The notes under the pieces: generated by a model
Told to the model about the DNA's origin: nothing
What the model saw: only the letters and a program-made list of their open reading frames with translations
The model's database searches: none
In this document: positions 23,901-30,564 of the stretch, piece by piece
Layout: the number at the start of each line of letters is the position of its first letter
Position numbering within the stretch: position 1 is the stretch's first letter
Virus record (IMG/VR): IMGVR_UViG_3300043313_001570
Location: 1-39,886 of that record
DNA from: a virus
Reading direction: 5' to 3' (one strand)
Length of the DNA: 39,886 nt
Made by a program: the position numbers and the translations under genes

Positions 23901-24424
23901 TCCCAGCCAGCGGCGACGGATCGCTGGCGGCGGCCGTGCGCGCGGGTGCCGAAGTGATCGCCGCGGCGATGATCACCGGCGTCAGCACCCCCGGCGCGGC
24001 GGCGGGCGTGCTGTTCCCGATTCTCGCGGGCGATCCGGTCAACGTGCTGGTCGAAGTCCTCGACGCGGCCGGCGCGGCGGCCCTTGCCGCGCTCGAAGAG
24101 GGCGACGGCATCCACGAATACTTCGTGCAGGACGGGCGCCTGACCATCGCCAGTTGCCAGTCGCGCGCGGTCGCCGAGCTGGCGATGTTCGCCCTGGCGG
24201 AACAGCGCGTCACGTTCCGCAGCCGGGACGCGAAGCTGCGCAGCGGCAAGACCATCACGATCAATCTCGGCCCGCCCACCAACATCGTCGGCACGTTTAA
24301 GATTCAGCAGGTCGTGATCAGCGGCTTCGAGATCCCTGGCCAGTTGCCGTGGCGGGACGTGACGGCCAGCAATTACCTGTACTCGCTGGAGCATCTGCTG
24401 CGGCGCGTCGAACTGGGAGACTGA
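20936..24424 (+). CDS. Large tail hub/tip protein with internal repeats
   Basis: 1162 residues from a GTG. Residues 1-95 hold three copies of an ALxLSxPV-type unit (ADLALSTPV, AVLALSAPV, AVLALSSGT). Residues ~100-370 look like a hub or late-control-D domain (NTCTFIAEGFVPVAG, YHCNATDYTRLLDRRFV, IAKLIGAYWYVDY). Residues ~380-615 carry five fibronectin-like units with Y..V......GET (SYRVSLKNSAGETAP, YRYRSTNVTAEGETT). Residues ~638-940 carry five units of ~65 residues beginning RRIYRTKAGG. The C-terminus (~1040-1162) returns to a hub-like fold. It probably forms the tail tip; the repeats would extend outward and contact the host. Confidence 0.75.
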   Translation: MLLLFGRAPGVIGADYSLLTLSVPDAVVLGGDVVLQATSADLALSTPVGATGIGLQAASAVLALSAPVPARTVGASVLQPPAAVLALSSGTAGLTIDLTVKVIVIGGVYRTANIRRRSISIQDQLDEAPNTCTFIAEGFVPVAGQEIKIGVGTINNLEFAGHITSVEQVYEGAPANVAYHCNATDYTRLLDRRFVRWHFGAQSASTIVTTLIEGFTSGFSTGHVAPNLPTISGIDFTWEAPTRALTRIAKLIGAYWYVDYQRDVHFFLTEAVDAPDTITDVHRPVQALVRASDISQVRTRVIVEGGGSSAKADVAPGADLIPVEEGSWYSATGGLLKSGVQRLAYTGVLPGGLGSTVRGVPAPSGAGGTPSATLASGAGGVLGVVSYRVSLKNSAGETAPGPASGGVQANAFPYPQSYPQLAAVAGVGRLAGAYRYRSTNVTAEGETTTGPLENAITAVAVPPPGTFNFYAARAADGVLVGAYSYKHTDVTALGETLPSAAINYTASPIAAPTAPGVAQLANTVGGLTAGATYRWALTNVNVLGETTLGAVGGGPFGSGLAITTGVGQASAPSVSGTGVAGGTLVQGLTYMYAVSFLGPNGETTMRSGNSNAVLINSPTFRQLLVSNLPIGPAGIVGRRIYRNKNVAGPVNWYFVADIPDNTSGSWVDDGAIDGHWRGDQNTYFNGTIPGAAQVQLPSAPAGVLRRRVYRTKANGGTYYLVGEIDAGTLFTDSTPDPALIAASPLINTAGGEAIGVQVPPGPTGTIARRLYRTKAGGVTYALVTELQTNVQQLYVDTLPDDALAGQAPPLVSTAGGQNITVIPYQGAAGTVARRIYRTKAGGATFFLVGQISNNDYPNASFLDSKTDDELGDAEPPTNTAGGSVVSVYNIPLGGAGITSRRIYRTEANGSAYRFLAEIRDNVTTTFLDTLWDKELGEDAPTSSTIGAVIGGTTLLVESVAPFNAGGGWVYIGAQRLRYTGISGVALVGIPASGDGSLAAAVRAGAEVIAAAMITGVSTPGAAAGVLFPILAGDPVNVLVEVLDAAGAAALAALEEGDGIHEYFVQDGRLTIASCQSRAVAELAMFALAEQRVTFRSRDAKLRSGKTITINLGPPTNIVGTFKIQQVVISGFEIPGQLPWRDVTASNYLYSLEHLLRRVELGD
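22849..23757 (+). repeat. Five ~195-bp repeats encoding RRIYRTKAGG modules
   Basis: Units begin near 22849, 23047, 23236, 23431 and 23632 (spacing 198, 189, 195, 201 bases). Each encodes R-R-x-Y-R-T-K, a strand pair ending in VGxI, an acidic loop with DS or DT, and a NTAGG-like link. Nucleotide similarity is high in the R-R-Y-R-T-K part, which would allow unequal recombination. Confidence 0.8.
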
Positions 24425-24425
24425 T

Positions 24426-24872
24426 ATGCCGAACCTGATTTACAACGAAGGCAAGCGGCGGCTCGTCGGCGCGATGCTGGGGTCCGTCGACCTGAGCGCG
24501 CTGCGCGTGCTGCTGGTCAAGGCGACCTATGTGGCCAACGCCGATCAAGCCGCGCTCGATGACGGCACCGCCAACGATGCGAGCAGCCACGAACTCACCG
24601 TCGCCGGCTACGCGCGGCAGGTGCTGGCCAACAAGACCTTCGGCGCCGACCTCAGCGCCGACTTCGCCTACCTCGATGCCGACGACGTCGTCTTCGCCGC
24701 GCTGGCGACGGGCGAGACCATCGGCGGCGCCATCGTCTTCCTGCACACCGGCAACGACGCGACCGCGGTGCCGCTGCTCTTTTTCGATCTGGTCGACACC
24801 CCGACCAACGGATCGAACATCACGATCCAGTGGGCCGCCATCGCGGCCGGCGGCGTCATGAAGGCGGCCTGA
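24426..24872 (+). CDS. Phage structural protein, tail-tip region
   Basis: 148 residues. YNEGKRRLVGAMLGSVDLSA, then LRVLLVKATYVANAD, ELTVAGYARQVLANKTF, ETIGGAIVFLHTG and a C-terminal TIQWAAIAAGGVMK form a pattern well known from small phage proteins encoded near fibre genes. Likely a fibre adaptor or capping protein; biochemical role not established. Confidence 0.65.
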   Translation: MPNLIYNEGKRRLVGAMLGSVDLSALRVLLVKATYVANADQAALDDGTANDASSHELTVAGYARQVLANKTFGADLSADFAYLDADDVVFAALATGETIGGAIVFLHTGNDATAVPLLFFDLVDTPTNGSNITIQWAAIAAGGVMKAA

Positions 24873-24874
24873 CC

Positions 24875-25741
24875 ATGAGTGGCATCAGCGCACCGGCCGG
24901 CGCCGTCAAACTGGATGACGCGCTGCCCCCTGACGACAACACCGATTTGAACGCCACCGCCCTGGCGCACGGCCTGCTGCCGAAATTGCCGAACGATTCG
25001 ACGCGCTATCTCAACGGCGCCGGCGCCTGGGATGGGCTGGTGCCGGTCGACATGTCCGCGACCAACATTCACAACGGCAACCTCGCGCAGTCGTTCACGC
25101 TGCTGCGCTGCACCGGCGCCGATCAACACATCACCGGGATCACGATCAACGGCGGCGCGCCGCGCGGCGGCGACCGGGTGTTGATTCTCTGCCTGGGTAC
25201 GTCAGTGCGCGTCTACACCGAGAATGTTGCCTCAACGGGGTACGCGCGGATTATTTGCCCGAGCGCATCAGGGCAGATCGTCGGCGCGGGCGGCGCGATG
25301 CTGCTGCTCTACGACGGCGTAGCATCGCGGTGGCGGGAGTTCCTCTGGGAACCGGGGGCGGTGCTGTCGCCGCCATTCGCCGCGGCGAACTATTCGTCCA
25401 ATGCCGGGGCCGGCGGCTGGCTGGTCGATGTCGGTGATCGCGTCGTGGATCAGTACATCCAGCGCGGGCGCGTGCTGACGTACTCGATTGACATCGCCGC
25501 GTCGTCAGTCGTGATCGCCGGGGCCACGCAGTTGATCATGGCGTTGCCAAACGGCGTCAACGGGTCGCCCGTCGGCGAAACGCCGGGCATCTGCTCCGAC
25601 AACGGCGGGCCGCCGGCGCTCACCATGCTGGCGACACAGGGCGGGTTTATGTACTTCTACCGCGACGTCGCGCAAGGCGTGTTTACTGTCAGCGTGAACG
25701 CCACGCGCGTGGCCGGCACGATCCAGATCCCGATTCTCTGA
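24875..25741 (+). CDS. Putative tail fibre / receptor-binding protein
   Basis: 288 residues. Residues ~20-60 contain DNTDLNATALAHGLLPKLPN and YLNGAGAWDGL, a linker frequent in fibres. The rest is beta-rich (ITGITINGGAPRGGDRVLIL, WREFLWEPGAV, GVFTVSVNATRVAGTIQIP). Last gene before the end-of-operon hairpin, the usual place for host-range proteins. No enzymatic motif was seen. Confidence 0.65.
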   Translation: MSGISAPAGAVKLDDALPPDDNTDLNATALAHGLLPKLPNDSTRYLNGAGAWDGLVPVDMSATNIHNGNLAQSFTLLRCTGADQHITGITINGGAPRGGDRVLILCLGTSVRVYTENVASTGYARIICPSASGQIVGAGGAMLLLYDGVASRWREFLWEPGAVLSPPFAAANYSSNAGAGGWLVDVGDRVVDQYIQRGRVLTYSIDIAASSVVIAGATQLIMALPNGVNGSPVGETPGICSDNGGPPALTMLATQGGFMYFYRDVAQGVFTVSVNATRVAGTIQIPIL

Positions 25742-25792
25742 TCCGGTGCTAGAGTAGGCGGCGGGTAGGGGGGAGAACCTGATCCTGCAATC

Positions 25793-25832
25793 GGGCCGGG
25801 TGCGCGGTCGTCATGGGGCGCGCATCCGGCCC
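25793..25832. terminator. Bidirectional terminator at the end of the virion operon
   Basis: GGGCCGGGTGCGC (25793-25805) pairs with GCGCATCCGGCCC (25820-25832), 13 pairs with one G-T wobble and a 14-base loop. It lies between the plus-strand fibre gene (ends 25741) and the minus-strand gene ending at 25846, so it can serve both. Confidence 0.75.
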
Positions 25833-25845
25833 TCGTTGCGTACGC

Positions 25846-26097
25846 TCACCGCTTCAACGCCACCGCTGCGGCCAGCGCGATGAACGAGAGCGCGAGCAGC
25901 AGGAAGGCCGCCGACATCCAGCGCAGCCCGCGCTTGCTCGCCGCGAGCGCCTGCGTCAGTCCGACGATGGCGTTGTACTCGACGTCAGGGATCACGCGCC
26001 CGCACCCTGGGCAGTGGTGCTCCGAGTACGGCTCATCGCAGTTGAGGCACTCGCCGTTATGGTCAGGGCGGAAGCTGTTGCAGGTCACGTCGGTCAT
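25846..26097 (-). CDS. Zinc-ribbon protein with C-terminal membrane helix
   Basis: 83 residues. Cysteines at 6, 17, 20, 29 and 32 (CLNCDE, HHCPGCGR) make a probable zinc ribbon. Residues ~59-80 (WMSAAFLLLALSFIALAAAVA) form one transmembrane helix with a basic end. A soluble zinc head on a membrane anchor is unusual and suggests a membrane-tethered regulator or exclusion factor. It is also the nearest membrane-protein gene to the tail operon, so a holin role cannot be excluded. The ATG directly follows the upstream stop. Confidence 0.65.
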   Translation of the reverse strand: MTDVTCNSFRPDHNGECLNCDEPYSEHHCPGCGRVIPDVEYNAIVGLTQALAASKRGLRWMSAAFLLLALSFIALAAAVALKR

Positions 26098-26268
26098 TCA
26101 GTTGCTCGCCTTTGTTTGCCCCCGTCCGACATCGGCGGCAAGTACCTCGAGAAATTTCAAGGCCGCCCGCAGGGCGGCTGGTCGCTCGCGTAAGCGGCGG
26201 CACGCCTGCAGCCACTCTCGCTCATCGTCGGTCAGGTCCGGCGGTGCAGGCTCGGGCTTCTCAGACAT
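26098..26268 (-). CDS. 56-residue charged helical protein
   Basis: A short frame (MSEKPEPAPPDLTDDEREW, then QACRRLRERPAALRAALKF and LEVLAADVGRGQTK) with start and stop tightly coupled to its neighbours: the start overlaps the upstream stop by 8 bases, and the stop abuts the next ATG. Predicted to be mostly helical. Function unknown. Confidence 0.6.
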   Translation of the reverse strand: MSEKPEPAPPDLTDDEREWLQACRRLRERPAALRAALKFLEVLAADVGRGQTKASN

Positions 26269-26689
26269 GGGCGCCGCTCCCGTTCGTCGGCAGGTTCAGT
26301 CTCTTCACGATCCAGCCGTCGCGCGTCTTCCTGATCTCACCCGTCCGTTTCAGCCACGACAGCGGGATGCTGGTCTTGACCGTCGGCAGGCCGGTCTGCT
26401 CGGCGATGAACTCGGACGTTACCGGGGCGGTGCCCGCCGCCGCAAACAACTGCCGCAGCGTGTCGATCGGGCGCCTGCCAGCCTTCGCAGCGGCGTGCTC
26501 CGCGCGTGGGTCGCGGCCTTTCTTCGTCTTCGCGGCGGCGCTGGTCTTCGACGCGGTGCTGGTCATCTTCTCGGCGCGCTTGGTCAGGGCGCCGATCTGT
26601 TTCAGCAGCAGCAGTGCATCATCGATCCGGGCTAGCTCGCGCGCGTGGTGCGCGCGCAGTTCCATCAGCTTCTGGACGTCGTCGGTCAT
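26261..26689 (-). CDS. Hypothetical protein with coiled coil and winged-helix-like C-terminus
   Basis: 142 residues. Residues 1-40 form a coiled coil (VQKLMELRAHHARELARIDD, then ALLLLKQIG). Residues 41-75 are Lys/Ala-rich linker. Residues ~76-135 resemble a winged-helix DNA-binding domain (IDTLRQLFAAAGTAPVTSEF, IAEQTGLPTVKTSIPLSWL, GEIRKTRDGWIVKR). Could be a dimeric DNA-binding regulator. Overlaps its upstream neighbour by 4 bases. Confidence 0.6.
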   Translation of the reverse strand: MTDDVQKLMELRAHHARELARIDDALLLLKQIGALTKRAEKMTSTASKTSAAAKTKKGRDPRAEHAAAKAGRRPIDTLRQLFAAAGTAPVTSEFIAEQTGLPTVKTSIPLSWLKRTGEIRKTRDGWIVKRLNLPTNGSGAHV

Positions 26690-27255
26690 GGGGTGGCTTT
26701 CGTCATCACGGCGGCAACCGCCGTTTCGTGCGCCGCGCGGCGGGATTGCCGCGCGTGTTTCTTGTCGGCCGCGGTCGCGCGCGCCTCGGCTTTCCGCTCG
26801 CGTTCTTTCATCGAGTGGAAGCTGACCAGCGCCGCGTCACTGTCGCCCGCGGTGGCCCACGCATCCGGGTCCAGCCCCTGCGATTCAAACAACCGCCAGA
26901 GCACATACATGGTCGTATCGCCGAAGCCGTGTAGGGCGAAGGTGTACGGCGTCGACCGCTTGTACAGGTCGCGCACGCTGGTGGCGTTGATGCTATCCGC
27001 GGCGGCGGTCAGCAGGCGGGCGGAGCGGGCATTGGTGACGCCCAGTTCGACCGCCAACTGCTGCATCGACCATCGCTGCGCCTTCGGCCCGCGCCCGATG
27101 CGCAGCGGGCAGTGGTCGTCGTCGGTGGCGGTGAGTCGGTCGATGAGGGTCTTGCCGACGAGGGTGCCAAGGTTGGCGGCGAACGATCGCGGCGCGCGCG
27201 CGGGCCGCTTCAAGCGGGCGTCCAATCGCGGATAATTGCGAGCATATGCGGGCAA
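26686..27255 (-). CDS. Hypothetical protein, possible DNA-binding factor
   Basis: 189 residues if the TTG at 27255 is used; the start is uncertain because no strong Shine-Dalgarno is visible, and other TTG codons follow. The middle region (RWSMQQLAVELGVTNARSAR, then LLTAAADSINATS) resembles an HTH. Next come FALHGFGDTTMYVLWRLFE, then a Lys/Arg/Ala-rich tail. First gene of a four-gene minus-strand unit next to the candidate attP. Confidence 0.5.
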   Translation of the reverse strand: MPAYARNYPRLDARLKRPARAPRSFAANLGTLVGKTLIDRLTATDDDHCPLRIGRGPKAQRWSMQQLAVELGVTNARSARLLTAAADSINATSVRDLYKRSTPYTFALHGFGDTTMYVLWRLFESQGLDPDAWATAGDSDAALVSFHSMKERERKAEARATAADKKHARQSRRAAHETAVAAVMTKATP

Positions 27256-27322
27256 CTATCTATCAATCGTGAATATCTGACAAGCGCAAAACCCCGCAGC
27301 GTTTCACGGCTTTGAGGATTTT

Positions 27323-27345
27323 CGTGGGCAACAAACGTGGGCACT
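27323..27345 (+). repeat. Arm-type repeat cluster 1
   Basis: CGTGGGCAAC (27323-27332) and CGTGGGCACT (27336-27345), 13 bases apart and in the same orientation. The first is preceded by TTTT, as in cluster 2. Confidence 0.55.
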
Positions 27346-27553
27346 CTTCGTAACGTGTTGAAAATACACCGCTTCAGCCGTGAGTGTTCGTCTCGCCTGA
27401 AGGCCGACACTATCGGGCGGTCCTGAGCGATTGATCACCGCAAACATTGGGCGTTTCTGCGTTTCGTGCCCGTAAACCCCGCGAAATTCCCGATCGCGGC
27501 TTGATAAGAATTAGGCGCGATTGAGCGCGATTGGAAGACGAGCCGGGAGTTTT

Positions 27554-27588
27554 CGTGGGCAACTTCGTGGGCAACGACCGTGGGGCGG
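27554..27588 (+). repeat. Arm-type repeat cluster 2
   Basis: CGTGGGCAAC at 27554-27563 and 27566-27575, and a degenerate CGTGGGGCGG at 27579-27588, spaced 12 and 13 bases, same orientation as cluster 1. A protein binding every ~1.2 helical turns is suggested. Confidence 0.55.
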
Positions 27589-27604
27589 TGCTACCGTGCC
27601 GCGC

Positions 27605-27802
27605 ATGGGCTGCTGCACAGATGACTGCGGAGACCCCGCCTGCCCGGTCTGCTCGGTGCCGCGCCGCTTCCCTGGCGGCCAGCGGTCGGCGAACCTGCAC
27701 GAAGCCACGAAGCCGAAGGCGGCGGCGCTCAACGGGACCAAGCCACGGCCGTCGCGCGACCCCGCCACGACGCCGCGACGTCGGAAGCCGCTCCGCCCCT
27801 GA
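27605..27802 (+). CDS. 65-residue Cys-rich protein, tentative
   Basis: MGCCTDDCGDPACPVCSV gives a compact Cys cluster, then a basic Pro/Lys/Arg tail. There is no good Shine-Dalgarno or promoter. It is the only plus-strand frame in a minus-strand neighbourhood, directly after arm cluster 2. The Cys pattern looks natural, but the gene is not certain. Confidence 0.35.
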   Translation: MGCCTDDCGDPACPVCSVPRRFPGGQRSANLHEATKPKAAALNGTKPRPSRDPATTPRRRKPLRP

Positions 27803-27897
27803 CCGCTGGGCGCCTGCTGGCTGCGCGCGTCGAGCGCGGGAAGGGGAAGACTGCGGGGGCCGGGGGGTTCGTCGCAGGGCGGGGGGCTGGTGACGTC

Positions 27898-28503
27898 CTA
27901 GCATGGCGCTCGCCTCGCAGCGCGGACGACGGCGCGCACCAAGTCGGGCGCGGGCTGCTGCCAGTCGCGCGCGGCCTGCCAGCGGACGTCGTCCGGCCGC
28001 GGCCGATAGACGAGGCGCGCGCCGGTGTCGTCGTCTACCGCTTCAGCCATCACGGCATCGGCGGCCCAGGGCACCGCGATCGCTTCGGGCAGCACGATGC
28101 CGAACTCGGGCCGCGACAGCTGGCGGGCATCGAAGTCGAGCAGCAGCTGATGGGCTGGCGCGTGCGCGACCAGATGCCCGTCCCAGACCGGCCCAACATT
28201 GACGCGCGAGGGCGGCACGCGCAGGTCGGGCGGCACGGCTTCGCGCAGCGTGGTCAGGTAGTAGGCGCCGCGCCGCTTGAATTCGGGCGTGCCGCCCGGC
28301 GAGCCGTCGAGCACCCACTGCACCGCCGCCGCATTGAAGACCTGGACGTCGACGGCGAACGGCAGCGCGACGACCCCGAACTGCGCGAGCGCGTCGATGC
28401 CGATCCGGGTGGCGGCGACACACCGGCTATGCGCGCGCATCGCGGGCGCCACCGTCGAGGGCAGCACCGCGAGCACGCGCCTGATCGCTTTGCTCGGCGT
28501 CAA
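27898..28503 (-). CDS. Transglutaminase/papain-like fold protein (Cys-His-Asp)
   Basis: 201 residues. Candidate triad: Cys28 at the start of a helix (HSRCVAATRIGIDAL), His110 (WDGHLVAH) and Asp123 or Asp125 (HQLLLDFDARQLSRP). The order and spacing follow the transglutaminase-like cysteine-protease superfamily. No signal peptide. It lies in the integrase-proximal accessory unit and overlaps the next gene by 4 bases. Possible roles: protease, amidase or an inactive binding domain; the substrate is unknown. Confidence 0.55.
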   Translation of the reverse strand: MTPSKAIRRVLAVLPSTVAPAMRAHSRCVAATRIGIDALAQFGVVALPFAVDVQVFNAAAVQWVLDGSPGGTPEFKRRGAYYLTTLREAVPPDLRVPPSRVNVGPVWDGHLVAHAPAHQLLLDFDARQLSRPEFGIVLPEAIAVPWAADAVMAEAVDDDTGARLVYRPRPDDVRWQAARDWQQPAPDLVRAVVRAARRAPC

Positions 28504-28715
28504 CCTTTTCGCACCGGGCCAAACGGGCCAGTACGGCGTATGTCGGCGGCGACCTGTTCAAGAATATCCGGCAAGCTGCGCAGGGTCGCGGCATCCGCCT
28601 GACAAGAGAAACCGTCGCCGCGATCGCCGCCGGTGATAATCAGCAGCACGCCGCGCGCGCCCGTCTTCAGGCGCGCCGCGGTGCATTCATCGTCGTACTT
28701 GCCCGGCCCGATCAC
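28500..28715 (-). CDS. 71-residue hypothetical protein
   Basis: Small alpha/beta pattern: GARGVLLIITGGDRGDGFSC, then LRSLPDILEQVAADIRR. Such proteins with a strand, a DGFS turn and an LPxxLxxxA helix occur in phages and actinobacteria with no known function. It is coupled by 4-base overlaps to the two Cys-His-Asp genes on either side, so the three form one unit. Confidence 0.6.
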   Translation of the reverse strand: MIGPGKYDDECTAARLKTGARGVLLIITGGDRGDGFSCQADAATLRSLPDILEQVAADIRRTGPFGPVRKG

Positions 28716-29185
28716 AGCCCGCCCACCTTGAGCAGCGGGAAGTGCGCCTGCCAGTCGAAGAGCGCCGACGTGGTGCCGCGCTTGCGCACCGCCCGCACGG
28801 CATCGAGTGGCACGACGACGCCGATATAGCCCACGCCGTCGTCGTCACGCCACGTCGGATCAACCACGCGATCGTCGGCGTCGATGCACCAAGCGTGCTC
28901 CATTGGAATGATCCCGGCGGCGATGCCCTCGCAGTAGCGCAGCCGCCCGCGCGACCGCACCGCGAGGATGAAAGCGTTTTGGAAGCAGAGGCCCAACTGC
29001 CCGCGCTGCAGCCGTGGCGGGAACGGGTGCGGCGCGAACCACCGCCCGCGCTGCAGCAGGAAGTCGCCAAGGTTGCGATAGGCGTAGCCGTTGGGCCGCA
29101 CGTCGCCGCAGCGCGCGAGGATGGCCAGGTACTGCCGCAGCTGCTGCTCGACGTCGTCTGACACCAAGCGATCGGGTGCGCTCAC
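28712..29185 (-). CDS. Second Cys-His-Asp (papain/transglutaminase-like) protein
   Basis: 157 residues from a GTG that overlaps the integrase stop by 4 bases. Candidate triad: Cys67 (QLGLCFQNAF), His97 (MEHAWCID) and Asp109 (VVDPTW). YCEGIA and PMEHAW ... VVDPTW are typical of a widespread uncharacterised family with this fold. Its sequence is not similar to the first Cys-His-Asp protein. Expressed with the integrase, so probably a lysogeny-associated accessory gene. Confidence 0.6.
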   Translation of the reverse strand: MSAPDRLVSDDVEQQLRQYLAILARCGDVRPNGYAYRNLGDFLLQRGRWFAPHPFPPRLQRGQLGLCFQNAFILAVRSRGRLRYCEGIAAGIIPMEHAWCIDADDRVVDPTWRDDDGVGYIGVVVPLDAVRAVRKRGTTSALFDWQAHFPLLKVGGL

Positions 29186-30357
29186 TTCGACGCCACCAAC
29201 CGCAGCCCGTCGGCCGCGGGCGGTGGCGCGGGTGCTTCGTCCCAGAGGTTGATCGCCGCGACCATCCTGGCGTCCGTCGACCCGATGCCGTAGCGGCGCT
29301 CGATCAGCGCGCTGCCGCCAGTCTGCTGCAGCAGCTTCGCCACGGCATCCGCGCGTGCGCCCTTCTGCATCAGCGCGGTGGCAAACGAGTGGCGCAGGTC
29401 GTAGGGGTGACACGCGGGCGGCAGGTTCTGCAGCAGCGCGAGCATCGCCTGATCGTTGGCGCGCCGCGCGCGGTTGGTCTCGCGCTCGATCGCGCGCTGC
29501 CACACGCCGCGGTAGCCGCCCCGCGAGAACGTCTGGCCCCAGAGGTTCGCGGCATCGTAGTCGCACAGCGCGGCGACGGCTTCATCGTTGAGCGGCAGCC
29601 ACGCCCCGGCGCGCGGGTTGGCGCTCTGCTTGCCCTTGCGGCGCGGTCGCCCGTAGAGGCGCTTGCTGATCGGATCAAAATCCTTCCGCTGCATCCGTTC
29701 GATCTGCGCGGGCGGCAGCGCGGCCCACGCCATCAGCCGCAGGCGGATCTTGGAGGCATTGAACGACAGGCGGCCGACCCCTTTGACGGCGCGGCCGAAG
29801 TCGGGCATCCCAGCGAACAGCGCGCGGATCAACACGTAGGGAATATCGCGCGGCTCCAAGGCTGGCCCCGGCAGCGACTTGATCCGCGCCGTCGGGTTGC
29901 GCGCGTCGAGACCATCGAGCGCGTCGTACAGCGCGCGCAGGCGCTGCACCCGTTTATCGATCAGCGCGTTACTACAGGTGCCGTGCCACGCCGACATCTG
30001 GGCGAGCACGTCGGCCCGGCTGATCGCATGGCGCGGCGTCTCGCCGAGCACGACCAGCCACGGTCGCAGTTCACTCAGCGCGCGCTGGTGTCGCGTGACG
30101 GCCAGCGTCTTCAGGAATTCCGGCACGTCGGCGGCGAGCGTGCCGCGGTTCGCGGCCGTCGGCGCGCGCATCGCCAGTTCGCCGACCAGCTGCTTCCGTC
30201 GGGCGATCAACCGCTTCAGCCCGCCCGGCTGATCGAGCGTGTCGAGCGGGTACTTCTCTTCCACCGCCCTGAGACCGGGCGCCGAGGCGCGCAGGATGAT
30301 GCGATAGCGGTCCGCGTAGATCCCGGTCGCCAGTGTCTTAGAATTCTTCGTCGCCAT
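29182..30357 (-). CDS. int: Tyrosine-type site-specific integrase
   Basis: 391 residues. N-terminal arm and core-binding regions to ~170, catalytic domain after. Visible: HPYDLRH (~317-323, giving His and Arg) and nucleophile Tyr in IERRYG (~354). Unusual: where most members have TGxRxxE, this one reads WAALPPAQIERM (~208-220), and the second His/Trp before the Tyr (LGH) is replaced by QTGGS. GAAAGG lies 5 bases before the ATG. Integrates and, with an excisionase, excises the genome. Confidence 0.88.
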   Translation of the reverse strand: MATKNSKTLATGIYADRYRIILRASAPGLRAVEEKYPLDTLDQPGGLKRLIARRKQLVGELAMRAPTAANRGTLAADVPEFLKTLAVTRHQRALSELRPWLVVLGETPRHAISRADVLAQMSAWHGTCSNALIDKRVQRLRALYDALDGLDARNPTARIKSLPGPALEPRDIPYVLIRALFAGMPDFGRAVKGVGRLSFNASKIRLRLMAWAALPPAQIERMQRKDFDPISKRLYGRPRRKGKQSANPRAGAWLPLNDEAVAALCDYDAANLWGQTFSRGGYRGVWQRAIERETNRARRANDQAMLALLQNLPPACHPYDLRHSFATALMQKGARADAVAKLLQQTGGSALIERRYGIGSTDARMVAAINLWDEAPAPPPAADGLRLVASK

Positions 30358-30564
30358 TTCTTACCTTTCTGTCGGCTGGAGTCAGGCGTGCCGACTCCGC
30401 AATATCCGCCGTCGATCGCCGCGTGCCGCTAGCCCTTGTGGCCTTGTGCAGACCGTCCGCGCCGCATACCATAACGCTCCGGTTTCTACTCGTCATCCGC
30501 CATTCATGTTCGACGGCGCAAAGCTGGCCCCCCCCCCACGCTTCGTCGTTGTCAGGAGGCCACC
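30358..30564. promoter_or_regulatory. Divergent regulatory gap between integrase and 30565 gene
   Basis: Holds the perfect inverted repeat GGAGTC N9 GACTCC (30378-30398), overlapped by GTCGGC/GCCGAC, within 45 bases of the integrase start. It also has a run of 10 C at 30528-30537. No strong promoter could be assigned. The inverted repeats may be an operator or excisionase site. Confidence 0.35.

Larger units (their letters stand above)
27256..27604. other. Gene-poor segment, candidate attP region
   Basis: No credible gene is seen; it is less GC-rich than its surroundings. Two clusters of CGTGGGCAAC direct repeats (27323-27345 and 27554-27588) flank ~205 bases. That is the layout of integrase arm sites around a core. 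The core itself could not be defined. Confidence 0.4.

Noticed and set aside
22454-24394. 646-codon minus-strand open frame opposite the tail hub
   Set aside because: The repeats seen in it are only the complement of the YRTK repeats in the true gene.
25742-25846. Possible tRNA gene in the gap after the fibre gene
   Set aside because: The dyad forms one long hairpin; there is no cloverleaf and no T-arm GGTTCGA-like sequence.
27410-27904. Minus-strand frames across the gene-poor region
   Set aside because: Arg/Pro/Ser-rich with no motif; they run over the arm-type repeats and the tentative Cys-rich frame.
29014-30432. 472-codon plus-strand open frame opposite integrase
   Set aside because: The integrase motifs on the minus strand are unambiguous; the plus frame has no natural pattern.
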